The notes: generated by a model not told the origin, from the sequence alone. Counted from the first letter of the stretch, positions 23,529 to 32,355 are shown. The stretch is DNA of 41,587 nucleotides from an uncultured Ruminococcus sp. (GCA_946494335.1 CAMMBV010000035.1:1-41587), one strand, 5' to 3'. Program-made: numbers and translations.

Positions 23529-26123
23529 ATGAGTGCTTTTGATAAAATCCAAAGCGGATTCCCCAGCATGGATCATCTGCTGGATCACATCCGCATGGGC
23601 GATAACGTAGTATGGCGGGTACAGGATCTCAATGAATTTAAATTTTTTGCAGAGCCTTTCGTGGAGCAGGCCATCCATGACAGACGAAATCTGATTTATA
23701 TGCGCTTTGCCGACCACGAACCTTTGCTGACTCCCCGGCCCGGCCTGAAAATATACGAATTTGATTCCGAAAAAGGATTTGAGGCCTTCACTGTGGATAT
23801 CTATAATTGCATTACCCGGGAAGGGCGGGAGGCTTTTTATGTATTTGACAGCCTTTCCTCCCTGCAGTCCGTATGGTACACAGATCTGATGATGGGAAAC
23901 TTTTTCCGTGTCACCTGCCCTTATCTCTTTCGCCTGGATACGGTGGCCTATTTTCCCATCTTAAAGGGCCGTCATTCCTTCGATGCTCTGGCCAGAATCC
24001 GGGATACTACCCAGCTTCTTCTGGACGTCCACAGGGGAGAAGATCAGATTTATCTGCATCCTTTGAAGGTATGGAACCGGTATTCCACAAAAATGTTTCT
24101 GCCCCATTTTTGCCCGCTGCCTGCCCGGGATTTCTTCCCCCTGGAAGACGGCGTGGCGCTAAGCCGCTATTACCAGCTTCTGGAAGAGGAAGAGGCCGAA
24201 ACCCAGGATCAGAATTACGACAGCCATGACCGTTTCTTTTCCATGGCAAAAATGGCGTACCGGCAGGGAAATTTCACACCGGAAATGGAGCAGCAGATTT
24301 TGGAAAGCACCATGACCCGGGACAGACGTCTGCAGGAAATGCTGAAACGTTTTTTCAAACCAAAGGATTATTTTTCTCTCAGAGACCGTATGGTGGGAAG
24401 CGGCTCCATTGGCGGAAAAGCCTGCGGCATGCTGCTTGCCCGTAAAATCGCCCGAACCCTTATTCCCGATTATCAGGCTCACCAGGAACCTCATGACTCC
24501 TATTATATCGGCTCCGATGTTTTTTACACTTATATCGTGTCCAACAGCTGCTGGGAGCTTCGGATTGCCCAGCGCACAAAAGAGGGATACTTCAAAAAAG
24601 CCGGCGATTTAAAGGAAGCCCTCCTCCATGGACAATTTCCTCCGAAAATCCGGGAAAAGTTTCGATCCATGCTGGAATATTTCGGCCAAAGTCCCATCAT
24701 CGTCCGTTCCTCCAGCTTTCTGGAAGATGGTTTCGGCAATGCATTTGCCGGAAAATACGAGTCTGTCTTCTGTACCAATCAGGGCTCGCCGGAGGAACGC
24801 CTGACAGCCTTTGAAAACGCTGTGCGCACGGTTTACGCCAGCACCATGGATATTTCCGCCCTGGAATACCGCAGACAGCGGGGGCTGGAACAGCAGGATG
24901 AACAGATGGCTGTACTGGTCCAGCGGGTATCAGGCTCCTACTATGGCGATTTCTTCTTTCCCGCCGCTGCAGGTGTGGGATACAGCTACAGCATTTACAA
25001 GTGGACCCGGAATATGAATCCTTCCGCCGGACTGCTCCGCCTGGTCACCGGTCTGGGAACCCGGGCCGTGGATCGGACGGAAAATGATTATCCCCGTCTG
25101 GTGGACCTGGACCGGCCTGCCGTTTCCATGCATACCACACTGGCCGACAAACACCGTTTCTCCCAGCGATACCTGGATGTTCTGGACACCCGGAACAACT
25201 GCTTCACCACCGTTGAAGCGGACTCTCTTTTGAATCAGCTGCCTCTCTGGTTTAAAAAGGCTTTGATGGAACGTGACTATGAAGCAGAAGCGGCGCTTCA
25301 GCGGATGAACCGATACCGCCAGGTGTGGTTTGTCACCTGCCAGGGGCTGCTGGAAGACAGTGATTTTACCGGGCTGATGCAGCGTCTCCTTCGGACGCTG
25401 GAAGAAGTTTACGGAAATCCCGTTGATATTGAATACACCGTAAACCTGGACGACAAAGGAAAATTTGTCATCAACCTGCTGCAGTGCCGCCCGCTGTACA
25501 CCGGAAATCAAAATGGACAGATCCGGATTCCCTCCCCTGATCCATCCGACATTCTGTTCCACCTTAAGGATTCCTCCATGGGAAGCTCTGTAAAGAAGCA
25601 GATAGATGTGGTAATCCAGATCGACGCCAGGGCATACTATGAGTATCCCTATCATTTAAAACCCCAGGCAGCGGAAGCTGTGGGACGGATCAACCGCTTT
25701 TACCAGAACCAGGGGAAAAATATCCTGCTGATGGCGCCCGGCAGACTTGGCACCTCGTCGCCTGAACTTGGAGTACCCGTTTCTTTTGCACAGATTTCCG
25801 GCTTCTGCGGCATCTGCGAGGTCTCGGACAACCGCGCCGGCTATATGCCGGAATTAAGCTACGGCAGCCATATGTTCCAGGATCTGGTAGAGGCAGATAT
25901 TCTCTACAGCGCCGTATGGAATGACGAGAGGACTTGTGTTTACCGGCCCTGCCTGCTTGACGAAACGCCCAACCTCTTTGCGTCAATCTGTCCCGATATG
26001 GAATCACTGTTTTCCATGTTTTATGTGACTGAACCTCAGGATCTTTATTACTGGAACGACGTTTTATCGGGTGAAACCCTCTGCGCAAGACTTCATGATG
26101 TTGACAGCTCTGTCAAAAATTGA
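23529..26123 (+). CDS. PEP/pyruvate-binding (PPDK N-terminal, ATP-grasp) domain protein of unknown role
   Basis: An 864-residue soluble protein. Residues 1-230 are a RecA/KaiC-like sensor-type domain (DNVVWRVQDLNEFKFFAEPF, then LIYMRFADHEPLL and AFYVFDSLSSLQ). Residues about 285-690 match the nucleotide-binding half of pyruvate phosphate dikinase/PEP synthase: GSGSIGGKACGMLLARK, then IIVRSSSFLEDGFGNAFAGKYESVF and AVLVQRVSGS, ending with the Glu/Gln pair of DIEYTVNL and LLQCRPL. The swivelling phospho-His domain and the PEP/pyruvate barrel are missing, so it cannot be a PEP synthase. The 170-residue C-terminus is unassigned. AGAAAGGAG precedes the ATG. It is a single gene with an attenuator-like leader. 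Confidence 0.75.
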   Translation: MSAFDKIQSGFPSMDHLLDHIRMGDNVVWRVQDLNEFKFFAEPFVEQAIHDRRNLIYMRFADHEPLLTPRPGLKIYEFDSEKGFEAFTVDIYNCITREGREAFYVFDSLSSLQSVWYTDLMMGNFFRVTCPYLFRLDTVAYFPILKGRHSFDALARIRDTTQLLLDVHRGEDQIYLHPLKVWNRYSTKMFLPHFCPLPARDFFPLEDGVALSRYYQLLEEEEAETQDQNYDSHDRFFSMAKMAYRQGNFTPEMEQQILESTMTRDRRLQEMLKRFFKPKDYFSLRDRMVGSGSIGGKACGMLLARKIARTLIPDYQAHQEPHDSYYIGSDVFYTYIVSNSCWELRIAQRTKEGYFKKAGDLKEALLHGQFPPKIREKFRSMLEYFGQSPIIVRSSSFLEDGFGNAFAGKYESVFCTNQGSPEERLTAFENAVRTVYASTMDISALEYRRQRGLEQQDEQMAVLVQRVSGSYYGDFFFPAAAGVGYSYSIYKWTRNMNPSAGLLRLVTGLGTRAVDRTENDYPRLVDLDRPAVSMHTTLADKHRFSQRYLDVLDTRNNCFTTVEADSLLNQLPLWFKKALMERDYEAEAALQRMNRYRQVWFVTCQGLLEDSDFTGLMQRLLRTLEEVYGNPVDIEYTVNLDDKGKFVINLLQCRPLYTGNQNGQIRIPSPDPSDILFHLKDSSMGSSVKKQIDVVIQIDARAYYEYPYHLKPQAAEAVGRINRFYQNQGKNILLMAPGRLGTSSPELGVPVSFAQISGFCGICEVSDNRAGYMPELSYGSHMFQDLVEADILYSAVWNDERTCVYRPCLLDETPNLFASICPDMESLFSMFYVTEPQDLYYWNDVLSGETLCARLHDVDSSVKN

Positions 26124-26131
26124 TTCCGGCA

Positions 26132-26205
26132 ATGACAGATTCCTCCGATGATGATATAATATCAGCAAGAACAAAGGGGCCGCCCGCAAAAATGCAGGGC
26201 TGCCC
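26132..26205 (+). promoter_or_regulatory. Promoter and GC-rich leader hairpin of the polytopic membrane gene
   Basis: ATGACA (26132-26137) and TATAAT (26155-26160) are 17 nt apart. The leader then carries a hairpin, GGGGCCGCCC (26176-26185) with GGGCTGCCCC (26197-26206), without a T run, 15 nt before the GGAGGA ribosome binding site. It may stabilise the mRNA 5' end. Confidence 0.5.
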
Positions 26206-26233
26206 CCTGAATTTCCATCAGGAGGAACACAAA

Positions 26234-28219
26234 ATGAAACAAACTGACGATTCCAAACTGCTGTCCGGTATTCTGGCTGCCGCAGTGACAGCGCTTTTTT
26301 TTGCTGTCTGTCTGGCAGTTCCCGCTGTCTCTTCCCGGATCCTAAGCCGTGGAAATTTAAATCTTATCACTTACGGGGGCGGCGTTATTCTTTTCTGTCT
26401 CATTTATCTGCTCTGCCGCCGCCTGAGCGCTTCAAAAGAATTGCTTTTTCTGCAGAATAAAATGCTCCAGCGCATCTTTGCCCTGTTATTCCTGGCCGGA
26501 AGCTCTCTGTTTCTGGGCGTTTCCTTTCTCATGGAAGGGAATCTGACCGGCGGCGTAACTTACAAATATGTCTGGCATAATCTGCCCTTCTGGCTCGTGA
26601 TTCTCGTAATTGCAGCCGGGCTGATCCTCTTTTTTAAATTGTGGGGATTTCGCCGGACAGCCCTGCCAAAGGCGGCATACGTCCTGTACTACGCCTGCCT
26701 GACTGTACTGATCGGTTATACCTTTTACACTCCCAACGTATTCGGCCGCTATGACGTGGCCGACACGGCCCACGGCCATGCATACTTTAATTCCGTATAC
26801 AATGTGTACCACGGCTGTGCCTACACGGAAACCACCACCAGTATATACGGCCACTACGGTCTTTTTTACAAACTGCCCTTGAAGATTCTCGGCGGAAACT
26901 TTACGGATTTCATCCTTCTCACAGCCTGCGCAGGAGCTCTGTGCTTTTTATGCTCATTTCTTGCCCTGCATATTATGACCGGCAATTCCATGGTTCGGAT
27001 TCTGGGGTGCCTGGCCATGACCTTTCCCATTCTCTCCATGAGGGGCGGATATTACTGGCAGCTGTGGCCCCACCGGATTCTCTTCGCCAGCCTTATGACT
27101 TTATTTGCGGCATTTTGTATCCGCTTTGGAAAGATGAACAAAATCACCTGGGCCGTCGGATACCTGATCTCTTTGCTGGGAGTGGTCTGGAATACGGAAA
27201 GCGGACTGTTCTGCGCCGCCGCCTGGGCCGGCCTTTGTCTTCTTGAATATTTTGCCGGAGACAAGCGGCATCCGCTGCGGCTTATGAAAACCGTCTTTCT
27301 CCAGCTGGCGGGAATTTTATTTTCCTTTTTCGGAGCTTACGCCATCGTAAATCTTTATAATATTCTTCAGGATTCCACTGTGAATTCTTTACGGGAATTT
27401 TTGTTTCCTCTTATGTCCTCGTCCTACATGACGGACCTTTTAAGGCTGGATCTTCCTCTGTATCCGGCCGCCTATATGATGGTTCTCCTTTTGTTTCTGA
27501 CCGGAACCGGATGGGGAATCTCCCATATGAAATGGTGTACCAGCAGCAGAGACAAAAACGGCTGCCCTCCCCTGCCGCTGTTTGGCTTCTTTTTATCGGT
27601 ACTCTCCCTGGGGCAGATCACCTATTTCATCAACCGGCCGGCTTATCACAATCTGGATATCTGTCATATACCGGCGGTGATTCTGATGTGCATTCTGGCT
27701 GATCTGGGACTCCCCCTGCTGTATGCGCGCCTGTCCGGCAAAGAGCACAGCGCATCCTTCGGACAGGTGGTAAAAAAGTCTTTTTCCATCCTGTCCCTGT
27801 GCATTCTGACTGTTCTGTGCGCCGGTACAGTGATTCAGTACAGCTACAATGCAGATATTAAGAAGAATTATCACAATCTGGGGGAATTCCAGGAATTCGC
27901 CAACACCATCGCCGCTGAAATTCCTCCACACACTTACGGTTTCGGAGTGTCCGTGGCAGAGGTTTACAGCCTGCTGGGCTGGTCCACCAACTGCTATACG
28001 CTGGATTTCACAGACTTATCCGTACGGCCTCAGACAGCGGATTATATCATCGAAGACCTTAAGGAAAAAGACGTCGATGCCGTATTTACCGGTCAGGCCA
28101 CCATAGAAAAAATGGAATCCTTTGCTCCCCAGGCAGCTCAGTGGTTCCTGGAACATTTTACTCTGAACAAGGAATACGAATTTGGCGGTTCCGCCTTCCG
28201 ATACTATATCCGTAAGTAA
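26234..28219 (+). CDS. Polytopic membrane protein, possible GT-C-type glycosyltransferase
   Basis: A 661-residue protein with roughly 12-14 hydrophobic helices (first about 10-32) and a soluble C-terminal segment of about 100 residues. After the fourth or fifth helix an extracytoplasmic loop has FGRYDVADTAHGHAYFNSVYN and then TTTSIYGHYGLFYKLPLK, with an Asp-rich first loop reminiscent of GT-C lipid-linked sugar transferases. No motif allows a firm family assignment, so this is a hypothesis. The start is ATG 26234 after CAGGAGGA; the frame reaches 26120, but that start overlaps the previous gene and lies upstream of the promoter -10. A strong terminator follows. Confidence 0.7.
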   Translation: MKQTDDSKLLSGILAAAVTALFFAVCLAVPAVSSRILSRGNLNLITYGGGVILFCLIYLLCRRLSASKELLFLQNKMLQRIFALLFLAGSSLFLGVSFLMEGNLTGGVTYKYVWHNLPFWLVILVIAAGLILFFKLWGFRRTALPKAAYVLYYACLTVLIGYTFYTPNVFGRYDVADTAHGHAYFNSVYNVYHGCAYTETTTSIYGHYGLFYKLPLKILGGNFTDFILLTACAGALCFLCSFLALHIMTGNSMVRILGCLAMTFPILSMRGGYYWQLWPHRILFASLMTLFAAFCIRFGKMNKITWAVGYLISLLGVVWNTESGLFCAAAWAGLCLLEYFAGDKRHPLRLMKTVFLQLAGILFSFFGAYAIVNLYNILQDSTVNSLREFLFPLMSSSYMTDLLRLDLPLYPAAYMMVLLLFLTGTGWGISHMKWCTSSRDKNGCPPLPLFGFFLSVLSLGQITYFINRPAYHNLDICHIPAVILMCILADLGLPLLYARLSGKEHSASFGQVVKKSFSILSLCILTVLCAGTVIQYSYNADIKKNYHNLGEFQEFANTIAAEIPPHTYGFGVSVAEVYSLLGWSTNCYTLDFTDLSVRPQTADYIIEDLKEKDVDAVFTGQATIEKMESFAPQAAQWFLEHFTLNKEYEFGGSAFRYYIRK

Positions 28220-28222
28220 CTA

Positions 28223-28271
28223 AGAGGCTGTCCCAAAAGTCTGAAATGACTTGAGGGGCAGCCTCTTTTAT
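28223..28271 (+). terminator. Intrinsic terminator after the membrane-protein gene
   Basis: AGAGGCTG (28223-28230) pairs with CAGCCTCT (28259-28266), inner bases TCCC/GGGG extend the stem, and a T run follows. It may work in both directions for the convergent divIVA-like gene. Confidence 0.8.
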
Positions 28272-28281
28272 CACCTGTCTT

Positions 28282-29034
28282 CTACTTTCTTTTTCCAATT
28301 CCGTGTTTCTGCAGAAATTTTTCAATATCTTCTTCCGTCAGATCATCCTCCTCATCCAGGACCTCCTCCAGCTCCAGATCCTTTCTGATTTTCCGTTCAA
28401 TCTCCCGCAGCGTCTTTTCCGCATTCCGAACCATCATATCTTCATCTGATATAGGTTTTTCCGGCTCCTTCGGCGCGGGAATAACCTCCTCCACTTTTAT
28501 CTCCGGCGCCGGAGCATTATCGATCATCTGATGGATCTCCTTATAGGACGCCATAAACCGCTTCTGAACCTGGTTCATCAGATCAACAATTTCATCCAGC
28601 CTTTTCTGAACAATTGCGCATTTCTTTTGTCCGTCACTGATGCGCCTGTCCACTTCCGCCTGCACGGAATCCACTTTTCTCCTGGCTTCTTCTTCCGCCT
28701 GGGCAATCATACGCTCCCCTTTTGCCCTCGCCTCATTGATAATGTTTTCCGCCCGGATCTGGGATTCCACCACAAGACGTGAAATACTGTCGTAATGATC
28801 AATGTATTTCTGATACTTGTTCTTTATTTCCTGTTCCAGATTCTCCTTCTGTTCTTCCTTGGCTACCAGACGATGGGTCAGTTCCTCAATCCGGCTGTTT
28901 TTCTGCTGAATCTCCTTGGTAAGGCGTCCAACCTCTCCGGCATGGGCATCTTTCAGCTTTCGGATCTGTTCCATCACATCATCCTTGTCATATCCTCCCA
29001 TCAAAGTAGTCTTAAACATTTCATTGTCGCTCAT
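28282..29034 (-). CDS. DivIVA-domain coiled-coil protein
   Basis: A 250-residue protein. The N-terminal DivIVA/GpsB-type motif FKTTLMGGYDKDDVMEQIRKL is followed by a long coiled coil (residues about 25-175), an AP-rich linker (VEEVIPAPKEPEKP) and an acidic tail ending in HGIGKRK. DivIVA proteins sense curved membrane at poles and septa and organise wall synthesis. The linker and tail are longer than in Bacillus GpsB. ATG 29034 has AAGGGAG upstream; the longer frame to 29088 would overlap the preceding gene. It lies 20 nt after the GH18 gene stop and is probably co-transcribed with it. Confidence 0.85.
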   Translation of the reverse strand: MSDNEMFKTTLMGGYDKDDVMEQIRKLKDAHAGEVGRLTKEIQQKNSRIEELTHRLVAKEEQKENLEQEIKNKYQKYIDHYDSISRLVVESQIRAENIINEARAKGERMIAQAEEEARRKVDSVQAEVDRRISDGQKKCAIVQKRLDEIVDLMNQVQKRFMASYKEIHQMIDNAPAPEIKVEEVIPAPKEPEKPISDEDMMVRNAEKTLREIERKIRKDLELEEVLDEEDDLTEEDIEKFLQKHGIGKRK

Positions 29035-29054
29035 ATGATATACTCCCTTCCTTT

Positions 29055-30746
29055 TTATTCGTTTAAATACTGATCGATGATTTCCCATACTGTGTTCCTC
29101 TGATATCCCAGCTGCCAGGATGCCACTCCAGCCAGATCATAAGACTGTATCAGCTCCATCTTTGCCTCTATGGATTCTTCATCTTCCAGCCAGATCTGAT
29201 ACAAGGCCGTATTGTCTTCCTTTTCCGCCACATTCTGTCCCACGCTGCCGTCCCAGTAAACTTCCATATCGTTGGCTTTCACATACTCGGAGGCTTCATC
29301 CATAGTCATAGTCTCGCTGCTTAAATTGCTGGAGCCAAAGGGCTGAGTCCACAGTCGCGTATAAAACGGCACCGCGTTGATAACCTTCTCTTTGGGAACC
29401 TGCGCCACTGTCCCTTTGATTCCCTCCTCCACATAGGGAAGAGAAGCCACGGAACCCGCTTCCTCCGATCCAGCATAATGCTCGTCATATCCCATGATAA
29501 TCACATAGTCCGTCATAATTCCCAGCTCTTTCCAGTTGTAGAACTCATTGTAGGGCTGCGGAACCGGCAGATCAACAGATAAAACCTTCTGCGCACTGCG
29601 CATGGCCACAGACAGCTCCCGGACAAACTGTACGAAATGAGGAGCGCTGTCCTCCGTTATGCTTTCAAAATCCACGTTGATGCCGTCCATCCCTGTCTGC
29701 TTCACCGCTTCCATAAGCTGGCTGATGATTTTTTCCCTGTTTTCTCTTACCGAGAGAACCTCCAGCGTATTGACGTCCGTATTGATATTTTCAATCAGTC
29801 CCCACACCTCCAGACCGGCGGCATGAGCCTGATCCACATACTCTTTGCTGGCCAGGGAATTTAAAGTGCCGTTAGCATCAGCAAAAGTAAACCAGGTGGG
29901 TGATATGGTGTTAAGCCCTGTACAGCCCTTTATTTTGCTCTTCAACTCCTGGTTTCCCGCTTCATTCATCATCAGATGCCAGGAGAGATTGATTTTATAA
30001 TCTTTTTGTATACTGGTATATTCAGGCGCTTCGGAAGAGTAATCCACACTTTCCTCCCTCACTTCGCCGATATCCTTGTTTCGTACATACCCCACATAAC
30101 CGTCTGAGGTAGCCACTTTAGTCCAATTCTCCATAGCCTCCAGGAAACGCAGATGATCGCCCTCTTCCCCTTCTGTCAGAATGGGACTTTTGATGCCGCC
30201 TTTTTCCCGCACCTTATAACTGCGGCTGGCATCTACCATCTGCACTTTGCCTTCCCGGGTATTTATAACCACCCGATTCGGGTTTTCAAACACCTGACAC
30301 TCCATATCTGTATATTTGGTCAGAAAATCCAGAGAAACAAGAAAATTATCCCCCGACTGCACAATCATGGGATTTTCTTCCTCCATTTTTTCACCGCCCG
30401 CCGTGTAGCTGGTACTGTCCGGCTTCAGCTCAAGCACTTCATCCGGCAGTGTATACAGCATTTCCTGATTCTGTGCATCCCAGTAAAATCTGGAGTTGAT
30501 ATATCGGCTCACCGTACTTTCGTCAATGTAAATCTTTCCGTCAATAAATTTTCCTTTGCCTTCCAGAAGTTCCTGGTCCAGAATCAGCGCTGTCTCCTCA
30601 TCACTTTCCAGATGAAAATACTGACTGCCATCCACCCTTTCCTTACCCGGAAGGTACCGCCCGATAACCAGACTCAGACCGCCTGCCAACGCCACCAGAA
30701 TAATCAGCAGTATTACGATCAGTACCGGTGATACTCTTTTCTTCAT
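29055..30746 (-). CDS. Exported SH3/GH18-family glycosidase
   Basis: A 563-residue protein with a basic N-terminus and one membrane segment (about 7-28), then a copper-amine-oxidase-N-like stalk domain (about 50-170), a bacterial SH3 domain (about 176-228) and a GH18 barrel (about 250-560). The GH18 catalytic motif DGINVDFE (354-361, acid E361) is intact. Homologues such as Bacillus YdhD/YaaH act on spore cortex or wall glycan, so a wall or spore N-acetylglucosaminidase is likely. AAGGAGG precedes ATG 30746, and a TATAAT-containing promoter lies 27-55 nt upstream. Confidence 0.88.
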   Translation of the reverse strand: MKKRVSPVLIVILLIILVALAGGLSLVIGRYLPGKERVDGSQYFHLESDEETALILDQELLEGKGKFIDGKIYIDESTVSRYINSRFYWDAQNQEMLYTLPDEVLELKPDSTSYTAGGEKMEEENPMIVQSGDNFLVSLDFLTKYTDMECQVFENPNRVVINTREGKVQMVDASRSYKVREKGGIKSPILTEGEEGDHLRFLEAMENWTKVATSDGYVGYVRNKDIGEVREESVDYSSEAPEYTSIQKDYKINLSWHLMMNEAGNQELKSKIKGCTGLNTISPTWFTFADANGTLNSLASKEYVDQAHAAGLEVWGLIENINTDVNTLEVLSVRENREKIISQLMEAVKQTGMDGINVDFESITEDSAPHFVQFVRELSVAMRSAQKVLSVDLPVPQPYNEFYNWKELGIMTDYVIIMGYDEHYAGSEEAGSVASLPYVEEGIKGTVAQVPKEKVINAVPFYTRLWTQPFGSSNLSSETMTMDEASEYVKANDMEVYWDGSVGQNVAEKEDNTALYQIWLEDEESIEAKMELIQSYDLAGVASWQLGYQRNTVWEIIDQYLNE

Positions 30747-30772
30747 GTTGTCTAACCTCCTTGCTACGTTTC

Positions 30773-30801
30773 ATTATAGCAATATATCAGATATTCGTCA
30801 T
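30773..30801 (-). promoter_or_regulatory. Promoter of the GH18-divIVA unit
   Basis: TATAAT (30778-30773, minus strand) has ATGACG 17 nt upstream (30801-30796). The -10 is perfect and the -35 moderate. Confidence 0.5.
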
Positions 30802-30841
30802 CAGGTAAATCGACATTTTTAGATTATTTTCACAAAAACGA

Positions 30842-30891
30842 AGCGCCCGGAATATGGCTGTGTAAAAGGACTTTACTTATCATCCGGGCGC
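30842..30891 (-). terminator. Intrinsic terminator after the small basic gene
   Basis: AGCGCCCGG and CCGGGCGCT form a 9-bp GC-rich stem with a long 32-nt loop; the minus strand continues into TTCGTTTTTGTG. Confidence 0.7.
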
Positions 30892-30898
30892 TCACATT

Positions 30899-31120
30899 TT
30901 ATACTTCTTTTATCAGATCAAATTCCAGTTTTTCCAGTTCCCCCCTTTCATTCTGTACATAATCCCGCATATACATACCTTCTTCAGCCACGCTGCACGC
31001 CCTGGCAATTTTCTTCGGCGTGCTTGGCTCTCCATCCAGACAGAGCGAAATCCCCTGCCGGGCATACATATCCAGCTCCCGGCGCAGCGCATGATCTTTC
31101 TTCTTTCTTTTTTTACCCAT
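30899..31120 (-). CDS. Small basic/acidic conserved-looking hypothetical protein
   Basis: A 73-residue protein with a lysine-rich start (MGKKRKKKDHALRRELD), a central segment YARQGISLCLDGEPSTPKKIARA and an acidic tail. No family is recognised, but a strong terminator follows directly and a consensus promoter lies about 230 nt upstream, so a gene here is likely. ATG 31120 lacks a good ribosome binding site within 15 nt; an AAAGGAG about 65 nt upstream has no start codon nearby. The long leader includes the candidate structured RNA at 31215-31355. Confidence 0.55.
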   Translation of the reverse strand: MGKKRKKKDHALRRELDMYARQGISLCLDGEPSTPKKIARACSVAEEGMYMRDYVQNERGELEKLEFDLIKEV

Positions 31121-31214
31121 GTAACAATTGGCAGTTTTACCTTGAAATGCGTGATATATTATTTAAGTCTCTGCCCTCTCCTTTCTTTTCATAGTCTGCA
31201 GGGCAAAACCCAAT

Positions 31215-31355
31215 TTCACGGAAAAGGACACAAAACGACAGATATGGCGGGGTACAGATTATTATGTTTAAAAATTTACAGTTGGAAATTTCGGCGAAAT
31301 GCCGTTGAATATAAGATAATAGTCCGGACAGTATCGAATGTCACTTTTCCGTGAA
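31215..31355 (-). ncRNA. Candidate structured RNA closed by a 16-bp long-range stem
   Basis: TTCACGGAAAAGGACA (31215-31230) is complementary to 31339-31355 (TGTC, one bulged A, CTTTTCCGTGAA), giving a 16-bp closing stem around about 108 nt. Inner helices include CGGC/GCCG around an ATTTC loop and UAUUAU/AUAAUA. A perfect-spacing promoter (31359-31387) would start minus-strand transcription within a few bases of one arm, so the RNA 5' end pairs with a segment about 135 nt downstream. That resembles discrete ncRNAs such as 6S RNA, or a leader element of the 31120 gene. No Rfam family is recognised by eye. Confidence 0.5.
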
Positions 31356-31358
31356 TTT

Positions 31359-31387
31359 ATTATAACGCAAAGTCGGGTCGGTGTAAA
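31359..31387 (-). promoter_or_regulatory. Strong sigma-A promoter driving the structured RNA
   Basis: Minus strand TTTACA (31387-31382), 17-nt spacer, TATAAT (31364-31359). The start site should fall at about 31352. Confidence 0.7.
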
Positions 31388-31433
31388 CGGTTTTTCCGCA
31401 AATTATGCAAAATCTGAAAGTTTCGTGAATTAC

Positions 31434-31463
31434 TTTACATATTCTCAGGCTATGGTATATAAT
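31434..31463 (+). promoter_or_regulatory. Promoter of mecA
   Basis: TTTACA (31434-31439), 18-nt spacer, TATAAT (31458-31463), giving a leader of about 70 nt before mecA. It diverges from the minus-strand promoter at 31359-31387. Confidence 0.65.
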
Positions 31464-31540
31464 ATAGTAGGAGCAGACTAAATAAAAAGCAGCGCATTTC
31501 TTGGAAAGAAGTTCATCATAAATGAATAGGATGTGAGAAT

Positions 31541-32284
31541 ATGAAAATTGAAAAGATCAACGACAACCAGATACGTTGCACTCTGACCAGTGATGATTTG
31601 GCTAGCCGTGAAATAAAGCTCAGTGAGTTGGCATATGGAACTGACAAAGCCAAAAATCTGTTTCGCGATATGATGCAGAAAGCTCACAGTGAATTTGGAT
31701 TCGAGGCAGATAATATACCTCTGATGATTGAAGCAATACCAGTCACTCCGGACAGCATTGTTCTCATCATTACAAAGGTGGAGGATCCGGAAGAACTGGA
31801 TACCCGTTTTTCCAACTTCTCCCAGTCTGAGGAGGGAGCGGCGGATTCTTCCGAAAGCCCGCAGATTTCCGGCGCCGATGATATCATCGATATTTTTCAG
31901 AAAATATATGAAGCAAAGACAAAGGGACGAGCAGCAAAAAAAGAGAAGGAAAACGCCCCCAAAGAAGAAAATGCTGCACCTGAGCCATCTGTCAATCTTC
32001 TCCGGCTGTTTACTTTCATCCGGCTGGATGATGTGATCGAAGCGGCTCATGCACTTAACAGCTATTTCAACGGCTGCAACACCTTATATAAAAATGCAGA
32101 GGGAACTTACGCTCTCGTTCTTCACCAGTCCGACTGCACCCCGGAGGAATTTAACCGCGTTTGTAACATGCTTTCAGAATACGGCCATGGCAAAGCTTTT
32201 TCTGCTGCTGGGGAAGCTTATCTGACAGAACACGCGGAGGCTGTCATTGCAGACTGCGCACTGCAGCAGCTGTCGGCCATTTAA
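31541..32284 (+). CDS. mecA: ClpC adaptor protein MecA
   Basis: A 247-residue adaptor that delivers substrates to ClpC-ClpP. The N-domain begins MKIEKINDNQIRCTLTSDDL and contains LSELAYGTDKAKNLFRDMM; a charged linker (about 85-148) leads to the C-domain that binds ClpC (LLRLFTFIRLDDVIEAAH, then YGHGKAFSAAGEAYLTEHAE). In Bacillus MecA controls ComK and other regulators; non-competent Clostridia keep it for proteolysis control. GATGTGAG precedes the ATG. It is transcribed alone. Confidence 0.92.
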   Translation: MKIEKINDNQIRCTLTSDDLASREIKLSELAYGTDKAKNLFRDMMQKAHSEFGFEADNIPLMIEAIPVTPDSIVLIITKVEDPEELDTRFSNFSQSEEGAADSSESPQISGADDIIDIFQKIYEAKTKGRAAKKEKENAPKEENAAPEPSVNLLRLFTFIRLDDVIEAAHALNSYFNGCNTLYKNAEGTYALVLHQSDCTPEEFNRVCNMLSEYGHGKAFSAAGEAYLTEHAEAVIADCALQQLSAI

Positions 32285-32291
32285 ATCATAC

Positions 32292-32328
32292 CAAAAAAAC
32301 CAGCCGTTTCACTCGGACTGGTTTTTTT
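32292..32328. terminator. Bidirectional terminator between mecA and the DUF1858 gene
   Basis: AAAAAACCAGCC and GGACTGGTTTTTT pair around a short loop, with T runs in both directions for the convergent genes. Confidence 0.85.
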
Positions 32329-32355
32329 ATGGTCTGTTTTTACTGAAATTTTGTG

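Noticed and set aside
23529-26123. Calling this gene PEP synthase or pyruvate phosphate dikinase
   Set aside because: The phospho-histidine and PEP/pyruvate domains are absent, so the full reaction is not possible.
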